Shown here in pieces: positions 1 to 12,500 of a stretch of DNA of 64,000 bases. The DNA lies in NCBI RefSeq assembly GCF_026914185.1, contig NC_070568.1, positions 1,550,001 through 1,614,000 on the forward strand, in the 5' to 3' direction. This DNA is from Puccinia triticina (taxonomy: Eukaryota; Basidiomycota; Pucciniomycetes; Pucciniales; Pucciniaceae). Position 1 is the first letter of the stretch. Each line of letters begins with the position of its first letter. Below the pieces are notes generated by a model. It did no database searches and was not told where the DNA came from. It was given only the letters and a program-made list of their open reading frames with translations. The position numbers and the translations under genes are program-made.

Positions 1-87
1 CAGCCTGTTCTGGCTGATTATTATGCACTTATAGCACAAGCTCAAGAAGTTGCTGCAAACTCTACCAGCTCAAGCTACGGGAAATAA
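1..87 (+). CDS. possible 3' end of a gene cut by the window edge
   Basis: Frame 1 is open from the first base and ends at TAA 85-87, giving 28 residues rich in Ala, Ser and Gln (ends SSSYGK). It could be the last exon of a gene lying to the left. The stretch is too short to identify and chance openness is quite possible. Confidence 0.2.
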   Translation, partial: QPVLADYYALIAQAQEVAANSTSSSYGK

Positions 88-1256
88 GTACTTGTGTATG
101 TCTGAAAAGTAAAAAGAATGTGTGATAGGTTTTCCACACAACTGCTAATAATTTCAGGGGAAGAACTTTATTGAAAATTATCTGACAGAAAATGGTCCTA
201 AGTTTCTGCTAAGAGTGATGTAACTGTAACACAGTTTAGTGTTGTCTAGGGGTGCTAGCAGTTTCCCTAACAGTTTGCCAACACTGCACACACATTGTCC
301 ACAGTTCTTGCTTGGTGCAATGTATTTTATTTAAAATAGTATTGTTCAGTTGAAATTTCTCCTATTTTTTAATTGAGGAGTAGTAGATTCTTAAGTGATC
401 CTATAAATTATGATATATTACTCAGAATGATAGTACTCAGAATGATAGTATGGTCCTGGATTATGTTGCAGATTAATCTTTTGTTGAATTTACTTCTTTC
501 TCACTAACTTGATCAGTTAGATATTCTGATATTCAAATCAAAGCATTCCAGAAAGTATCCTCCTTCCACATAATAGTCCGGTACATTGGTCACTTTGAGG
601 CAATTGATCAAATTTTATTATGAAATCTTCAAATTTTAATGCTTTCCAAAATATACCCTTTCCCTAACAACCAACCCCTCACTCAATTATCTGACAACCA
701 ACCCCTCACTCAATTATCTGACAACCAACCCCTCACTCAATTATCTGCCATGACATGTGGCTCATGGAATAAAAACCCAAAATTTTAATAAAAAGGGTGT
801 CACAATATCATGTGAGTCAACATTGACTCCTAAAGACTTTAAGATGTTTCATCCTGCCCTTATCCTCCCTGATCCCACTATGGCATGCTAGTCCAGATAT
901 CAATCTGCTAATTACTCCATGCCGGTAAAAATGCAAGAATAACATGGTTATTTTTTTTTGTGTTGATTGAAGTGTAGAAGGATGGGAGTTAAACATATTC
1001 CTCTTTATATGTGATATGTGTACTGTTTGTTGCGCATTCAACTGCATCTGGGTTTTGACTTCCTCTCTGCGCCTGAACACCCTCCGGTCAACTTCATCAA
1101 ACTCAGCCCACTCTCTATTGTCTTTCAGGATTCGGAATTAACCTTGGCTGCATTGGTATTGTGTTTCTGGATTTTTCAACCTCGGACAGCATCTCGGGAA
1201 CTCACACACCTTAATTGCCAGCTCACCAAATATTCAGCTTCCGACCGGTGAAAATT
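88..1256. other. AT-rich intergenic stretch, no gene seen
   Basis: No convincing coding frame on either strand. It holds a 15-bp direct duplication (ACTCAGAATGATAGT, about 420-449) and the 27-bp tandem repeat listed separately. The last 200 bp lead into the KDZ transposase gene and may hold its promoter; no clear TATA box was found. Confidence 0.5.
667..747. repeat. 27-bp tandem repeat, three exact copies
   Basis: Three head-to-tail copies at 667-693, 694-720 and 721-747, each starting ACAACCAACCCCTC and ending AATTATCTG. The copies are identical by eye, so the expansion is recent. Confidence 0.9.
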
Positions 1257-4200
1257 ATGGCAAGACGCACAAGAATCAAAGATCCCCGCGAACCTCGAGC
1301 CCAACGACTCTGACGCTCGCAGAATGCCACCCTCAACGCAAGCGCCTGGGCTCGACTACGTCAAAGAGGAAGAGTGGCTCCCCATGAAGCAGATCAAACC
1401 TACGATTCGGAGATGATGGAGAATCCCTACGATCCAAACGAAGAATCCCAGTTTCACGGTGAAGAATCCAAATCTACTGGTCAGCAAGAAGAATATCCGA
1501 GGTGGCTAACTATGCCCACGGCAGAAGAGCTGGAAGAACACATTGATCCAAGTATCCACTCCGTCCAAGAAGAATATCGTCGACAAGCGAGAGAATTCAA
1601 CTGGGCACTCTTAATGCGGGAACTGCACACCTGGTACCTCATCCTCAAGTTACACACCAAGAATTGGTCAAGCGCAAACGCGTGTGAAGAACAACTACCA
1701 CCTCTGCCCTGTACATGCTCCGCTGAGCAGAAGAACACACGCCATGTTGACATGATTGACTTGTATGGTAGGAGACTACATTTTCTTTCCATGAGCCAAA
1801 ATTCATGCTAATACTCTTTGTTTTAACTTTCTATCAGCACAAACGCGGAGGCCAATAGAATTTTGTAAATGCACATACGATGCTGTCCATCTACTACGTC
1901 ATGGTTATCTGGCTGGATCCCCTCTGAAACCTCAAACAGCATTCTCGCTTCCTCTCCTGATATTCCACAACTCGTTGTGGAACAACTGCAACATTGGTAT
2001 GTCGCCGTTTACAATTGCACTTACCAAATTCCTTGAGCCACGTTCGGAGAGATTGTGCGTTAAGGGAAAATCCCATGTGCGTAATTCTTGCCATTGATCA
2101 ACAAGATTGCAAATTAACATTCCTTCTTTCTAAGGCCCGAGATATTAGAAAACCCTTCTCAGCCGCTGTCGATCTTTTCCGATCGCTCGAAACTCGGACA
2201 GATGACTTAATTGACGAAGCGCTCAAACTGACCGAGCAGGACAAATTGGCCAATAGATCTTGTCCAGCTTGCTTTGGGCCTGAGCCATCCAACAATAGTG
2301 ATTACCCGGAATCCACTCGAAATCGTCTGATTGTATGCTTGGATGGTAATTTTCAACATAGACACCACTCCAAGGCCAGCCGAGATCACGAGACTATTCA
2401 AACACCCAACATTTTCCTCCCGGAAGGGGCAGTCGAAAACATGACCCGGGAAATTCGGCATATGGAGGTTGTCAATAAAGCTCCTGCTCAGGTGTGTACA
2501 TGTCTTTGTATCTTTGTGAATTGTCCTTCACCCGAACTACTCTGACTTGAGATAGTGATGTAATTCATAGGCAGATCGATGCACAGATGCACACAAGGCC
2601 GCTGACGACAAGAGAAACGAGTCTACTTGGAAGGGCTGTGATGATACTGGGCTCATGGGATGCTGTTGTCGACACGATGCAGCAATTTACTTGGCCAACA
2701 TTTACAATTCTGGCGAGCTTAGGGCCCTTCCTTTGGCATTGCTGAAGAACTTACTTAGTGTGGATCCGGATTGACCGGTTGGAATTCTCTACGACATCGG
2801 ATGTTCACTTGACAAATATATCAAGTCGGTAAGCTCAATTTTATTTCATTTCATTGGACCCCGGCCTATCCAATCACAATCTTCTCAATTTTAATTTGAG
2901 CTAACAGACTGACTGATATTATACTACAACTTATATTAACCAACTAGCGTGGTCTTCTGCCGGATCTGACTCAACGAACGAAATTCGGAACTTCAATATT
3001 CCACTCGTATGTTCACAATTGGGCATGTCAGTTGGATTACAGCCCACGCTTCAACACCGGATGGGGTTTGTTGGATGGTGAAGGTTTGGAGCGAATGTGG
3101 TCATATCTCGCAAAACTTGTTGGTCCTTTGAGATATGCTACTCGCAATCATCGGTTTTTAGCAATTGCACATCTATTGAAAAATCATAATCGAAGAGGAA
3201 TAAGACAGCTAAGTAAGTGTTATCTGGAACATTATGCACACACAACCATCTGAACCAACATCTTTCAGTCAAGTGGCTATGTAAGAAGTTCAAGCTAGCG
3301 GCAAATCGACGGAAGGAGGTTCAGAAAGAGCTGCAAAATATCTTATCGCTCGATAATCCTTTCAAGCAACCCGGCCAAAAATATACCATATCGTACTTTA
3401 AAGAGCAATGGAGGCATCAGAAAACGTTTCGGGCGGATCACACCGATGAAGAGCAGGAGCGGAGAGATAAACTGATAAAGATCTACAAACATCAGGCAAA
3501 CATTGAGCTTTTAAGGCAAGTGTCCCCTTGTTCTAATCGAATATCCAATTTTGCCCGCTTATCAATTGAAATCTGATTATTAGGGAGCGTCTGATGGATC
3601 CAGATCTCAATCTTTTGTCAGAAAAGGAAGTCAAGAAGATCTTTGATAAAATTGATAAGGTATCGAAGAAGCTCAATAAAGATGCGGCCGAAGCGGAAGC
3701 ATTGGGCATCAATTTGCCTTCTGGCAAAGAGAACAGTGAAGTCGATTTCGTGATAATGTCATGTAGAGAAGATTGATTTTTATTCTTTTGTCTGACAGGT
3801 GATGAGCAGAGGCTGTTACTGCTTTTATGGAATTCCAAAAACGAATTATACATTCAGGCAGTCCAACTTCAAGCGGAACGCCAGCCCCTGTTAGATGCAA
3901 AGAAGCTCGGCACTCGGGTAGGAACTGAGCTCAAAGAGAAGATCCTCAAAGCAATCGCAACTCGCCGCCCAGCAGTCAAGCGCTTACTTGAAAAGCACAA
4001 CAAACTCTTTGCTGAATATCTGGAGAAATTTCCCGATCAGCGACTGACCGATCCATCGCACTATCCACTGCAATATGAAAACTTCTCCTCCTGGCCGCTG
4101 GATCATCAATTTTGGAACGATGGGTTATATTTACAGTCAAAGGCCCCTTGGGCAATCAATTCGAATGTGCGAGCAGGGATAAACTGTGTTCTTATCTTGA

Positions 4201-4823
4201 ACAGAGTCAACGAAGAATTTCAACTCATTTCTCAGGAGTTGGCGAGGGCGGTAGGTTGGGCAATTGGGTATTATGTTCATGCTGAAAATACAATAAACGA
4301 AATCAGTCGCCGTGGGTCACTACAAGTCTCTGCTATTTATTATCTTGTATATCTCGTTGTCTGATGCATTTCTTTGTTTTTCCTGCTAGGTATTGATCTA
4401 CTCGGAGTTCAACCAGATACGGATGTGGATCGCTTTGATCAACTGGTTCTTCATGGTTTGGACCGGAGAAGCCGACTTAGAGTAATTCGCAAGGAGCTAC
4501 GTCATCGACAGACCCTTCATGTAACCTTGGTCAAAGAGTGGCATCCCCACGTTCTGTGGCTTGCAAATCTCTGTCAGCCTAGTGACCACCGGACGTCAAT
4601 GCTGCGCGATTGGGACAACATAAATAAGAAAATGGACTCGGTCCAAGATGGAATCTCAACAGAACGGCCCGAGGTAGATGTGCAATTAGAGGAGGCAATT
4701 TTAGGAGCGGGAGGTGATGATGGGGAGGAGGTTGAAGAAGAGATTGAGACGGACATGGAGAATGATGAAACTCCTCCAACTTCTGCTGATGTAGACGGCA
4801 ATGAGTCAGTAGGACGGGCATAG
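1257..4823 (+). pseudogene. KDZ (Kyakuja-Dileera-Zisupton) family transposase with two in-frame TGA codons
   Basis: Nine exons join in one frame: 1257-1767, 1838-2076, 2135-2491, 2571-2828, 2948-3212, 3269-3515, 3584-3735, 3799-4311 and 4390-4823, 992 codons including the final stop. Exon 2 gives a cysteine motif (FCKCTYDAVHLLRHG) like the CxC clusters that accompany fungal KDZ transposases. The likely acidic residues of the catalytic core lie in VCLDGNFQHRHH (exon 3), LYDIGCSLDKY (exon 4) and DGEGLERMW (exon 5). The C-terminus is acidic. The frame is broken by TGA at 1311-1313 (codon 19) and TGA at 2772-2774, seven codons before YDIGC. Both fit CGA to TGA changes. A shorter start at 1374 would avoid the first stop but not the second. 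Intron 6 uses a GC donor. All junctions keep phase, so decay is recent. No terminal repeats of the transposon were found around it. Confidence 0.85.
3516..3583 (+). other. GC-AG intron in the KDZ gene
   Basis: The donor is GCAAGT and the acceptor TTATTAG. Using the nearby GTGTCC as donor would break the frame, whereas GC-AG joins TTA-AG to G-GAG-CGT in phase. GCAAGT is the usual form of the minor GC donor class. Confidence 0.6.
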
Positions 4824-5637
4824 TACTGCTATTTTGCTTTATTTATCTTTTTTCTTCTAGTTCTTTAAATGTGTCTTGTATTGCATTCCGCAAGTCCTCT
4901 CCTCATTTCAATCTCACCCAAAGTTTGTTCCAGTGTTTCATTCTACTCATACATAATACCAAGGGGTTCAAAAACACAAAAAAATAGAACACAAAAAATA
5001 GAAAAAACATGCGAACAACAGAGAAAGTATAAAGTGCCTCGATTTAGATGGTCGGTTGAGATGGTCCACCGATGAGATTGTCTTTATTTTCACACATGTG
5101 ATGATCGTGGTTGCTGATCCGGGTGATCCGGTAACGTGTGTTCTGTTGGACATTGCCGAAGTATATGTATATGCACTTAAATATTTTTGTATGAATAGGT
5201 GGGTGTGATGTGCTATGAGCTGGTCGGAGTACGGCGATCATATGACCGGCGGGTGGGCCAGTGACTTAGACGGATTTTGGGGGACCGGAGCTCGGAGATT
5301 CTGACAAGACCAGGGATTCCAGAGTCGCTGATGTAGCGCGCCCAAATTGACCCCCTAGCGTACAATAATGGGCCCCTTAATCCCTCGGTACAGTATACTG
5401 TTATGTAGTGGCCACAGGTGGTTGGGTTTGGGTGTTGAGTTTTGAGTTTTGAGTTTGGCCCAGGCGGTGGTCGGGTGGACGTCTGCTGAGCAACTCAAGC
5501 CAGCAAGAAAGGCCGGCAGTGGTTGCTGGCTGGGACCCGCACGATTCCCAGCTCGAACCATCCCAGGAAGCTGATCGAGCAGACCTCCACTCGAGTGCCA
5601 GCCATCCCCGCGAGCAGAGCAAGCCACAGCCGAAGAC
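4824..5637. other. intergenic region between KDZ gene and NHX gene
   Basis: About 0.8 kb with no supported coding frame. The right part (about 5400-5640) is GC-rich and should hold the promoter and leader of the exchanger gene. A GAGTTTT run is repeated about 5434-5454. No TATA box was recognised. Confidence 0.4.
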
Positions 5638-8600
5638 ATGGAGGAAGCCAAACCCCCAGAGATCCATCTGGACCCAGAAGTATGTAACTCACCCTCTCCG
5701 CCAGCTCCAGCCACCCCCAGAACTAACCCCCGCCCTGCTTCCCCCACACAGGTCGAAGAACTGTGGTCCTCCCGTGCCCTCCTGCTCGTCCTGGTCCTCC
5801 TCATCCTGTCCTTCTGGGTCTCCTACTACCTCAAAATCAAGCGCATCAAAACCATCCACGAAACACTGGTCGCCCTGTTTGCTGGTTGAGTAGCACACAC
5901 ACACTCTCTCTCCGATCCTCCTCTTCTCGCTCTCTCGATCCTTTGCTTACTTTCCCTCTCGCTTCTTCCCAGGAATGGTCATCGGCTTGATCGTCAGACT
6001 CTCCCCCGGCGAAGTCGTCCAGAACATGATCAGCTTCAAGAGCACGATCATGCTCAACGTCCTCCTACCCCCAATCATCTTGGCTTCCGGCTACGACCTC
6101 AAAGAGGTACGTGTATCTGCTCATCCACATGCTCTTATACGCCAGCTCACACATCTTCTACCCCCTTCTTGGATTGTCCACAGGAAAACTTCTTCCGCAA
6201 CTTTGGTGTCATCTTGACTTTTGCATTTTGTGGAACTTTTGTCTCGGCAGTCGTCATTGGGTATCTCATGTGTTCCCACTGCTTCCGTATCACAGTCGGG
6301 TTATGCTAATTGAATTTCCTGTTTTTTTTTTTTTTTTTTTCTTCTTCAAAAAGAACCTTAGTCTATATCTGGGCATTGCTGGGGTTTGAAGGTCTTTCTC
6401 TAGGGATCATCGAATGTCTTTTGTTCGGATCCACTCTCTCTGCCACAGATCCAGTCACCGTTCTTGCCATCTTCAACACTCTCAAAGTCGACCCCAAATT
6501 ATACAGCATCATCTTTGGCGAAAGTTTATTGAACGATGCTATTGCTATCGTGATGTTCGAGTTAGTAGTCGTATGGATATGGACTCACCGGCCGTCTTTG
6601 TCACCCCCACTCACTTGTTCTGGTTTTTCCTCTGAACAGAACTCTCTCTCACTTTCACGGCGAAAAAATCTCGATCCTCTCCTTCTTTCATGGTGTCGGA
6701 ATCTTCTTACTCGTCTTCCTCACTTCCATGGCCCTCGGCGTCGTGTTTGGTTTGACATGCTCATTGATGCTAAAACATTCAAGAGTCTCCCAATTCCCCG
6801 AGATCGAAAGCTGTTTGGTGTTGTTGATCGCCTATACCAGCTACTTTTTTTCGAATGCATCAACCATGAGTGGTGAGTTTTTTGCAAAAGAAAAAAAAAA
6901 CCCCCAATGGTTATGTGATCCAGCTTATTGATCCGATCAATATTCATTTCTTGACAAAGGTATCGTATCGCTCCTGTTTTGTGGAATCACTTTGAAACAT
7001 TACGCCTACCACAACATGTCTCGAAGAACCCAACGAACAACAAAATACATGTTCACTACCCTCTCTTCGCTCTGTGAAAACTTCATCTTTATTTATCTGG
7101 GGCTAAGTTTGTTCACCCAAACCCAACTGGTTTACAAACCAATTTTCATCTTCATTTCGGCTGTGAGTTCTCTGATAATCCTCTCCAAATCCTTCATCAA
7201 CAAGTCTGACCCACATCTACTCCTCATTCTTTCTCGATGATCTAGTTATCGGTCTGTGTGGCCAGATATTGCGCCGTCTTTCCAATCTCACACTTGGTCA
7301 ATGTTTTCTTCCGAAAGGCTCGAGGGACTCGAACGGACGAACTGCCCCATTCTTATCAGATGATGTTATTCTGGGCGGGCTTAAGAGGAGCTGTTGGAGT
7401 GGCTTTAGCAGCTGGAATCAAAGGAGACAACGCGGTTGCTTTGAGGACGACAGTCTTGGTGACGGTGGTGCTTACGATGGCTGTCTTTGGTGGGACAACG
7501 ACGAGGATGATCGATATCGTCGGAATCCGGACCGGGGTTGAAGATGAAATAGATACATCGGATGAAGAAGGCGCCGGCATGCCCGACCATGGTGCTGGCG
7601 GCTTCCTCAGTTTGGATCGGGATGACCATCGAGGAGTACTTTATCAGGACACAAATAGCCGGAAGAGCTCGCTTGGCGATTCACTTGATCAAACCACTAG
7701 CAGGCATCTGAGAAATGTGAAAACCGATTTCAATGGTCCCAACTCTGACGACCCCTACAAGCGTTTCTCCCGAGGAGCGAGGGATTCCAAACATGGCGCA
7801 ATCGCCAGTCCAATGTCTGAGCGCTCGATAGCCACCCAGGATTCAGATGACGAGGTATTGCCTTCAGCGGATGCTCAGACTACTCAATTCAATCTGGAAG
7901 ATGGTGAAGCTCGTCAAGGAAATGGGCAGGATGGAGGCAATCGGAAGGTATGGAGAGACGGACAGTGGTTTACAGTTCTCGACGAACAATATCTTTTGCC
8001 CGTCTTCAGTAATGCAACGGCCTCTCGGAAGCAAGCCTCTCGAAAGGCACTGCGGAACCAACGGGCCAGCTTGGCAGGCGATGCAATTTATCGAGCTCAA
8101 TCGGATGCCGATCCTATCCCTTCACCACGTTCGCCCCTTCCCAATTCGTCCTGGAACTCGGAAGATAGTAATGGCGGAGGTACAGATGTGAAACCGAATA
8201 GAGGTGGGTATAGATATCCGCATCATGACGACTCGCGCCAGACGCTACGTAAAAAACTTCCCCCTTCCACCCCACCCACAGTGTTCCAAGGCTCATTTAC
8301 CGACGCTCTTTCTGCACTTGTAACCAATCCATTATCATCCACCTCCTCCAAAATTACCACAATTGCCACCAACCACGGCGCCGGGTTACTGGACAGCTTG
8401 AAAACCAACCGACCATCACCATCCTTGAAGAAAAAGGCGAGCGATGAGAATTGTTCTTCCTCAGATCATCGCTCCAAGCCTTCGTACTCTCTTTCCTCAA
8501 ACGAGAGTCGAGAGAAAATCCTCATCAATGATCATCTCAATGGAACCCATCGGAATAGTAATCTTCACCAAATCCATCATCTAGGCTCTCTCCCTTCAGT

Positions 8601-9003
8601 CACATCCACTGGTGCCAGCCACCAGTCTATCACCGCCTTCACTTCCGCCAAACCTCAACACCATAACATCGACTCGAGTGATCCGAGCATAGGAACATCG
8701 ACCAGCTCGACCATCTCCATCCAACAAAGCTCCTCGAACCGAATCCCAAGATCCAGCGCACATACAACAGACGATCCCACGCCGACCAATGGTGATCACG
8801 AAGGCGCCGATATCGATAACGAACTTCTCGCATCTTCCCTTTCTCTGCCTTCCTCTTCTCGCATCAATCCTCTGAGTCATGTCCGGTGCAGATCACGAGA
8901 ACAAATCACCACTTTATCTGCCTTTCATCAAGACGACGGCGATGGCCGTGGTGATCTTGGTGGAAGTGGTGGCGGCCTTACCCTTGGCGAAACAAACCAT
9001 TGA
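5638..9003 (+). CDS. NHX1: Na+(K+)/H+ exchanger, CPA1/NHX family
   Basis: Eight exons (5638-5679, 5752-5884, 5973-6106, 6184-6260, 6354-6560, 6640-6872, 6960-7162, 7246-9003) join to 928 residues with every junction in phase. The membrane part shows family marks: [11 protein letters not shown] in an early helix, [12 protein letters not shown], the ion-binding [13 protein letters not shown] with its Asn-Asp pair, and [14 protein letters not shown] with the conserved Arg. Eukaryotic NHX/NHE proteins swap luminal protons for Na+ or K+ across endosome, vacuole or plasma membranes; the sequence best fits the endosomal/vacuolar fungal type, but location is inferred. The C-terminal cytosolic tail of about 480 residues is long, Ser/Asp-rich and of low complexity, longer than in yeast Nhx1. 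The ATG at 5638 opens the only frame that splices to the first helix. Polypyrimidine-rich introns, one with about 20 T (6320-6340), are ordinary. Confidence 0.92.
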
Positions 9004-9155
9004 AAAGAAATCGGAAGATCGACTCTTCTTTCACATTCCTCTCCTTTTAATAACCTTGTTTTGATTTTCTTATTGTTGTTTCTCATACTTATTATTTATT
9101 GTATAGATTTCTGGGCGACATACATGCACAGGCTTGATTATAATTTCTTCGAAAC

Positions 9156-9180
9156 CCACACACACACACACATATATATA
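9156..9180. repeat. CA/TA dinucleotide repeat in the NHX 3' region
   Basis: A (CA)n run passes directly into (TA)n about 150 bp after the NHX stop codon, within the 533-bp gap before the next gene. The rest of that gap (9004-9536) shows no other gene. Confidence 0.85.
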
Positions 9181-9536
9181 TTGATACATACATCCGCCGG
9201 GATTAGAGATCTTTTGGTTATCACTACATAGACTAGATATAAAATTTCGCTTTGTTTATGTTGTTGAATTTACAAAGATTTTCATCTTTTCTGAGGGTTT
9301 TCAGTTTAAAAAAGCCCTGGCCCAAAGGATTGATTGGGCGGGCCTATCAGGCTATCGCCCGTGCCCCGGCCCTTTCCTCCGACAGGGCCCAGGGTTCAAA
9401 ATTCAAATGCCACACGCGATGTCGACTGCAACTTGAAATATTCCAGTGAGTACAAACACGAGGTGTCAACAGACATTTTCATCCAACCTAACAAAATTTA
9501 CGACTTATCCCCATCCACAAGAGCTGTATAGGTATC

Positions 9537-12500
9537 ATGCAAGGTCGGATTAGAGGCCACACCAGTCAGAGTCGCGTCCCAAGGAAGGGCATGAAGCGGT
9601 CCAAAAGTGGTGTGTCGGCGGCAAGTGAATCCAGTGGTCCAATCAGATCTCGCCCCGTCGGCAGTGATTCGAACACCGACAGCGATGGCTTAAATGAGTT
9701 TGCGGCCGAGTTAGACATGGCCAATGACATCGTGCACGAACGCCAGTTCCGCGAAGATAATAAGGGCAAGGCCAAGCCAAAGAAATTCCAACCCAAGCGC
9801 AGAAAAATTGAGGACGATGATGAAGTTGAGCCACTCGATAAAGAGGCCTTGAAGGCCCAGAAATGGCGGCCCATGAAGGGTCAGTTCTCCTCTAACTCGT
9901 CTGCAGCCGCAGGGAATATTTGCCACTAATCCCTCGACTCGTGATTATCTCAATAGGACGAGCTCCTGAGGATATGACCGCTTCTGTGGCTGCCCAGCAG
10001 ATGAAGTATAACCCGCTGATCAAAATGCTTAGTACGTTCTGGCTCATTGTCCAGCGCTTCTTTGAACAAATCAGTCACTAATCACGGGGTTGCGTCGAGA
10101 CAGACATCAAAATTAACATCATTAGTTCCAATAATGAAGCAGACTCCAACTCTTCAGATCAAGACCATCGTCACCCTCGCACAACAACCGGTGAGTCAAC
10201 CAAAAGCATGGCCGGAAATTCATGCGATGTATTAATGAATCAAGTATGACATTCTTACTGCTACATAGTATTCGATTCGCGGTCGCCTTCCCCCCCAGAT
10301 GAGAACGTCGCGTCATCAATTTGCGGACGTGAGTGGAAAACAAATTCCTATCGTCATACTGTGTTGCAATGCAATTGCCATTACTTACTGTTTGATAATC
10401 TCACATAATAGCAAGGATTGAGAAAGCAGTCGAATCGCGGGATGGATGCTCAGCACCTGATGACGAACTTTCTACAACAGAGTCTGATCCCCCATTGGAC
10501 ATATACGAGGAGCTTCCGACTACTGCTAGTGAAGATGAAGCTCCCAAGGACGTTCCAAAAGCGGAGAAGCCCACTCGTCCATCGCGTACTCCTCCACCAC
10601 AAGAGCCGGATTATAATGACGAACCAACAGAGTCTGATCCCCCATTGGACGTGTACGAGGAGCTTTCGACGACTGCTAGTGAAGATGAAGCTCCCAAGGA
10701 AGTTCCAAAAGCGGAGAAGCCCACTCGTCCATCGCGTACTCCTCCACCACAAGAGCTGGATTATAATGACGAACTTACAACTACAGCTAGTGAAGATGAA
10801 GCGCCAAAGAAACCCGCAAAAACGAAGAAGCATATCCGCCCATCACGTACTCCACCACCACAAGAGCCTGATTATAATGACGAACTTACAACTACTGCTA
10901 GTGAAGATGAAGCTCCAAAGAAACTTCCTGCCAAATCTGAAAGTGAAGACGAACCTTCAAAAGCTTGCCGCAAGTCAAAGCCTGATGGCCATGGCTCGAC
11001 AAATCTCCCGTCGGAATTGTTGACCATAGATACAGATGCCGACCCCAGTGAACAGCCCACCTCAATAGATGTCACCGGAAAACAATCACCTGGCGACTCG
11101 GTTCCTTCCAAGAACCAGAAGCATAAGGTTTGTCAATAGTACTGAAGCAGTTTTCTATTCACCCCAACTTTAGAGGCATGAATTTGAGGATGTTGATATC
11201 TCGGATACAGGTTACATACCCCCGAATTCAGTCCGAATCGCGACCGAATCTCGAAATATGCAGTGAAGATCAAGACGCAATTGGACCGTTATCCTTAAGC
11301 AAAACTGTCGAGCTTACCCAAAGTATAAATAAATTTTTGAAACCGTACCAACGTGATGGCGTCAAGTTCTTTTTCAAACATTTTGAACAAGGAAATGGGG
11401 TGATACTAGGCGACGATATGGGTTTGTCTCTTTCATTTTAACAGCATCTAATGGTACCGATGTACCTGATCGAAAGCTCGTCTATAGGTTTGGGCAAGAC
11501 AATTCAAGTCATTGCATTCCTTTCGGCAATAATGGGTTAGTATCTCTGGCATTTCTCTTCTTAGAGGCAACTGAAATACCGCCTACCTGATCAATATGAG
11601 TAGGACTCCAAGGGACGCCTGACGAAAAAAATCGACGAAAAAATGCGATTAATAATCTACCGCGTAATCGTTCCTACAAACCCAGCGAGCTTGGCCCTAC
11701 TTGCCTGGTGACTTGTCCGAATAGTGTCATTGATAACTGGGCTAGGGAGATCAAGACAGTCAGCATTTCATTGTGTCTTTCATTCCTCTGCTAAATGTTC
11801 ATGGTTTGCTTTATCCATTTTTATTCGCGGTGCACCGACTCAGTGGGGATACTTTGAGGCAAGCTTTGCTCGTCCTCAATCTCTCAAGTGCGGTAGCTAA
11901 TTTACCACCCCCGCACTCCCACCACCACACCACCAGTACGATATTCTTAGCGGGAACACTGGTGGGGCTGAAACTGTCGCAAGATTCAATGCAGGAGCAT
12001 TTGATATTCGTAAGATTGTTCCCCCGACTCTTGATTTTCGTGGGTCAAACAAACTGAGTTCAACCAATCATTACTACTAGTCATCTGCGGGCTCACTTAT
12101 GCTAGAGATCACATTGATGAATTGCGCGACTTGGATTTTACAGTCGTGGTGGTAGGTCCTCCGGAATTGCTCGCAGGGGGAATGTGGTTATTGACGAGAG
12201 TTGAAACTGTACCCTCATGTCAGGTGGATGAAGTGCAGCACCTTAACAATCATAGATCTGCCGTGACACACGCTTTTCACAAGTTTAAGACAAAGATTCG
12301 TTTTGGGTTAACTGTGCGCGCAGACATACATCAGATCATTGAACAAAATATTAACTTCTACATATGCACCCTTTTTTTCTGAAGGGCACCGTTATGCAAA
12401 ATAAACTATCGTGAGCTTGCTACTTTCGGTCTGATTAAAGCCACGCACTGTGACGATTAGAAATAACGGTTGTTTCATACTACTCTAGTGAGCTCCATAC

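Noticed and set aside
1994..2545. Separate 183-residue gene starting at 1994
   Set aside because: Its first part is an out-of-frame reading of KDZ exon 2 and an unspliced intron; only the part after 2135 is real coding sequence of the KDZ gene.
5519..5893. Pro/Ser-rich frame overlapping the NHX start
   Set aside because: It is a shifted reading of the NHX first exons and intron; the NHX frame has clear family motifs.
10450..10833. 127-residue minus-strand open frame
   Set aside because: It lies opposite the tandem repeat of the ERCC6L2-like gene and its own repeats mirror that array; no independent support.
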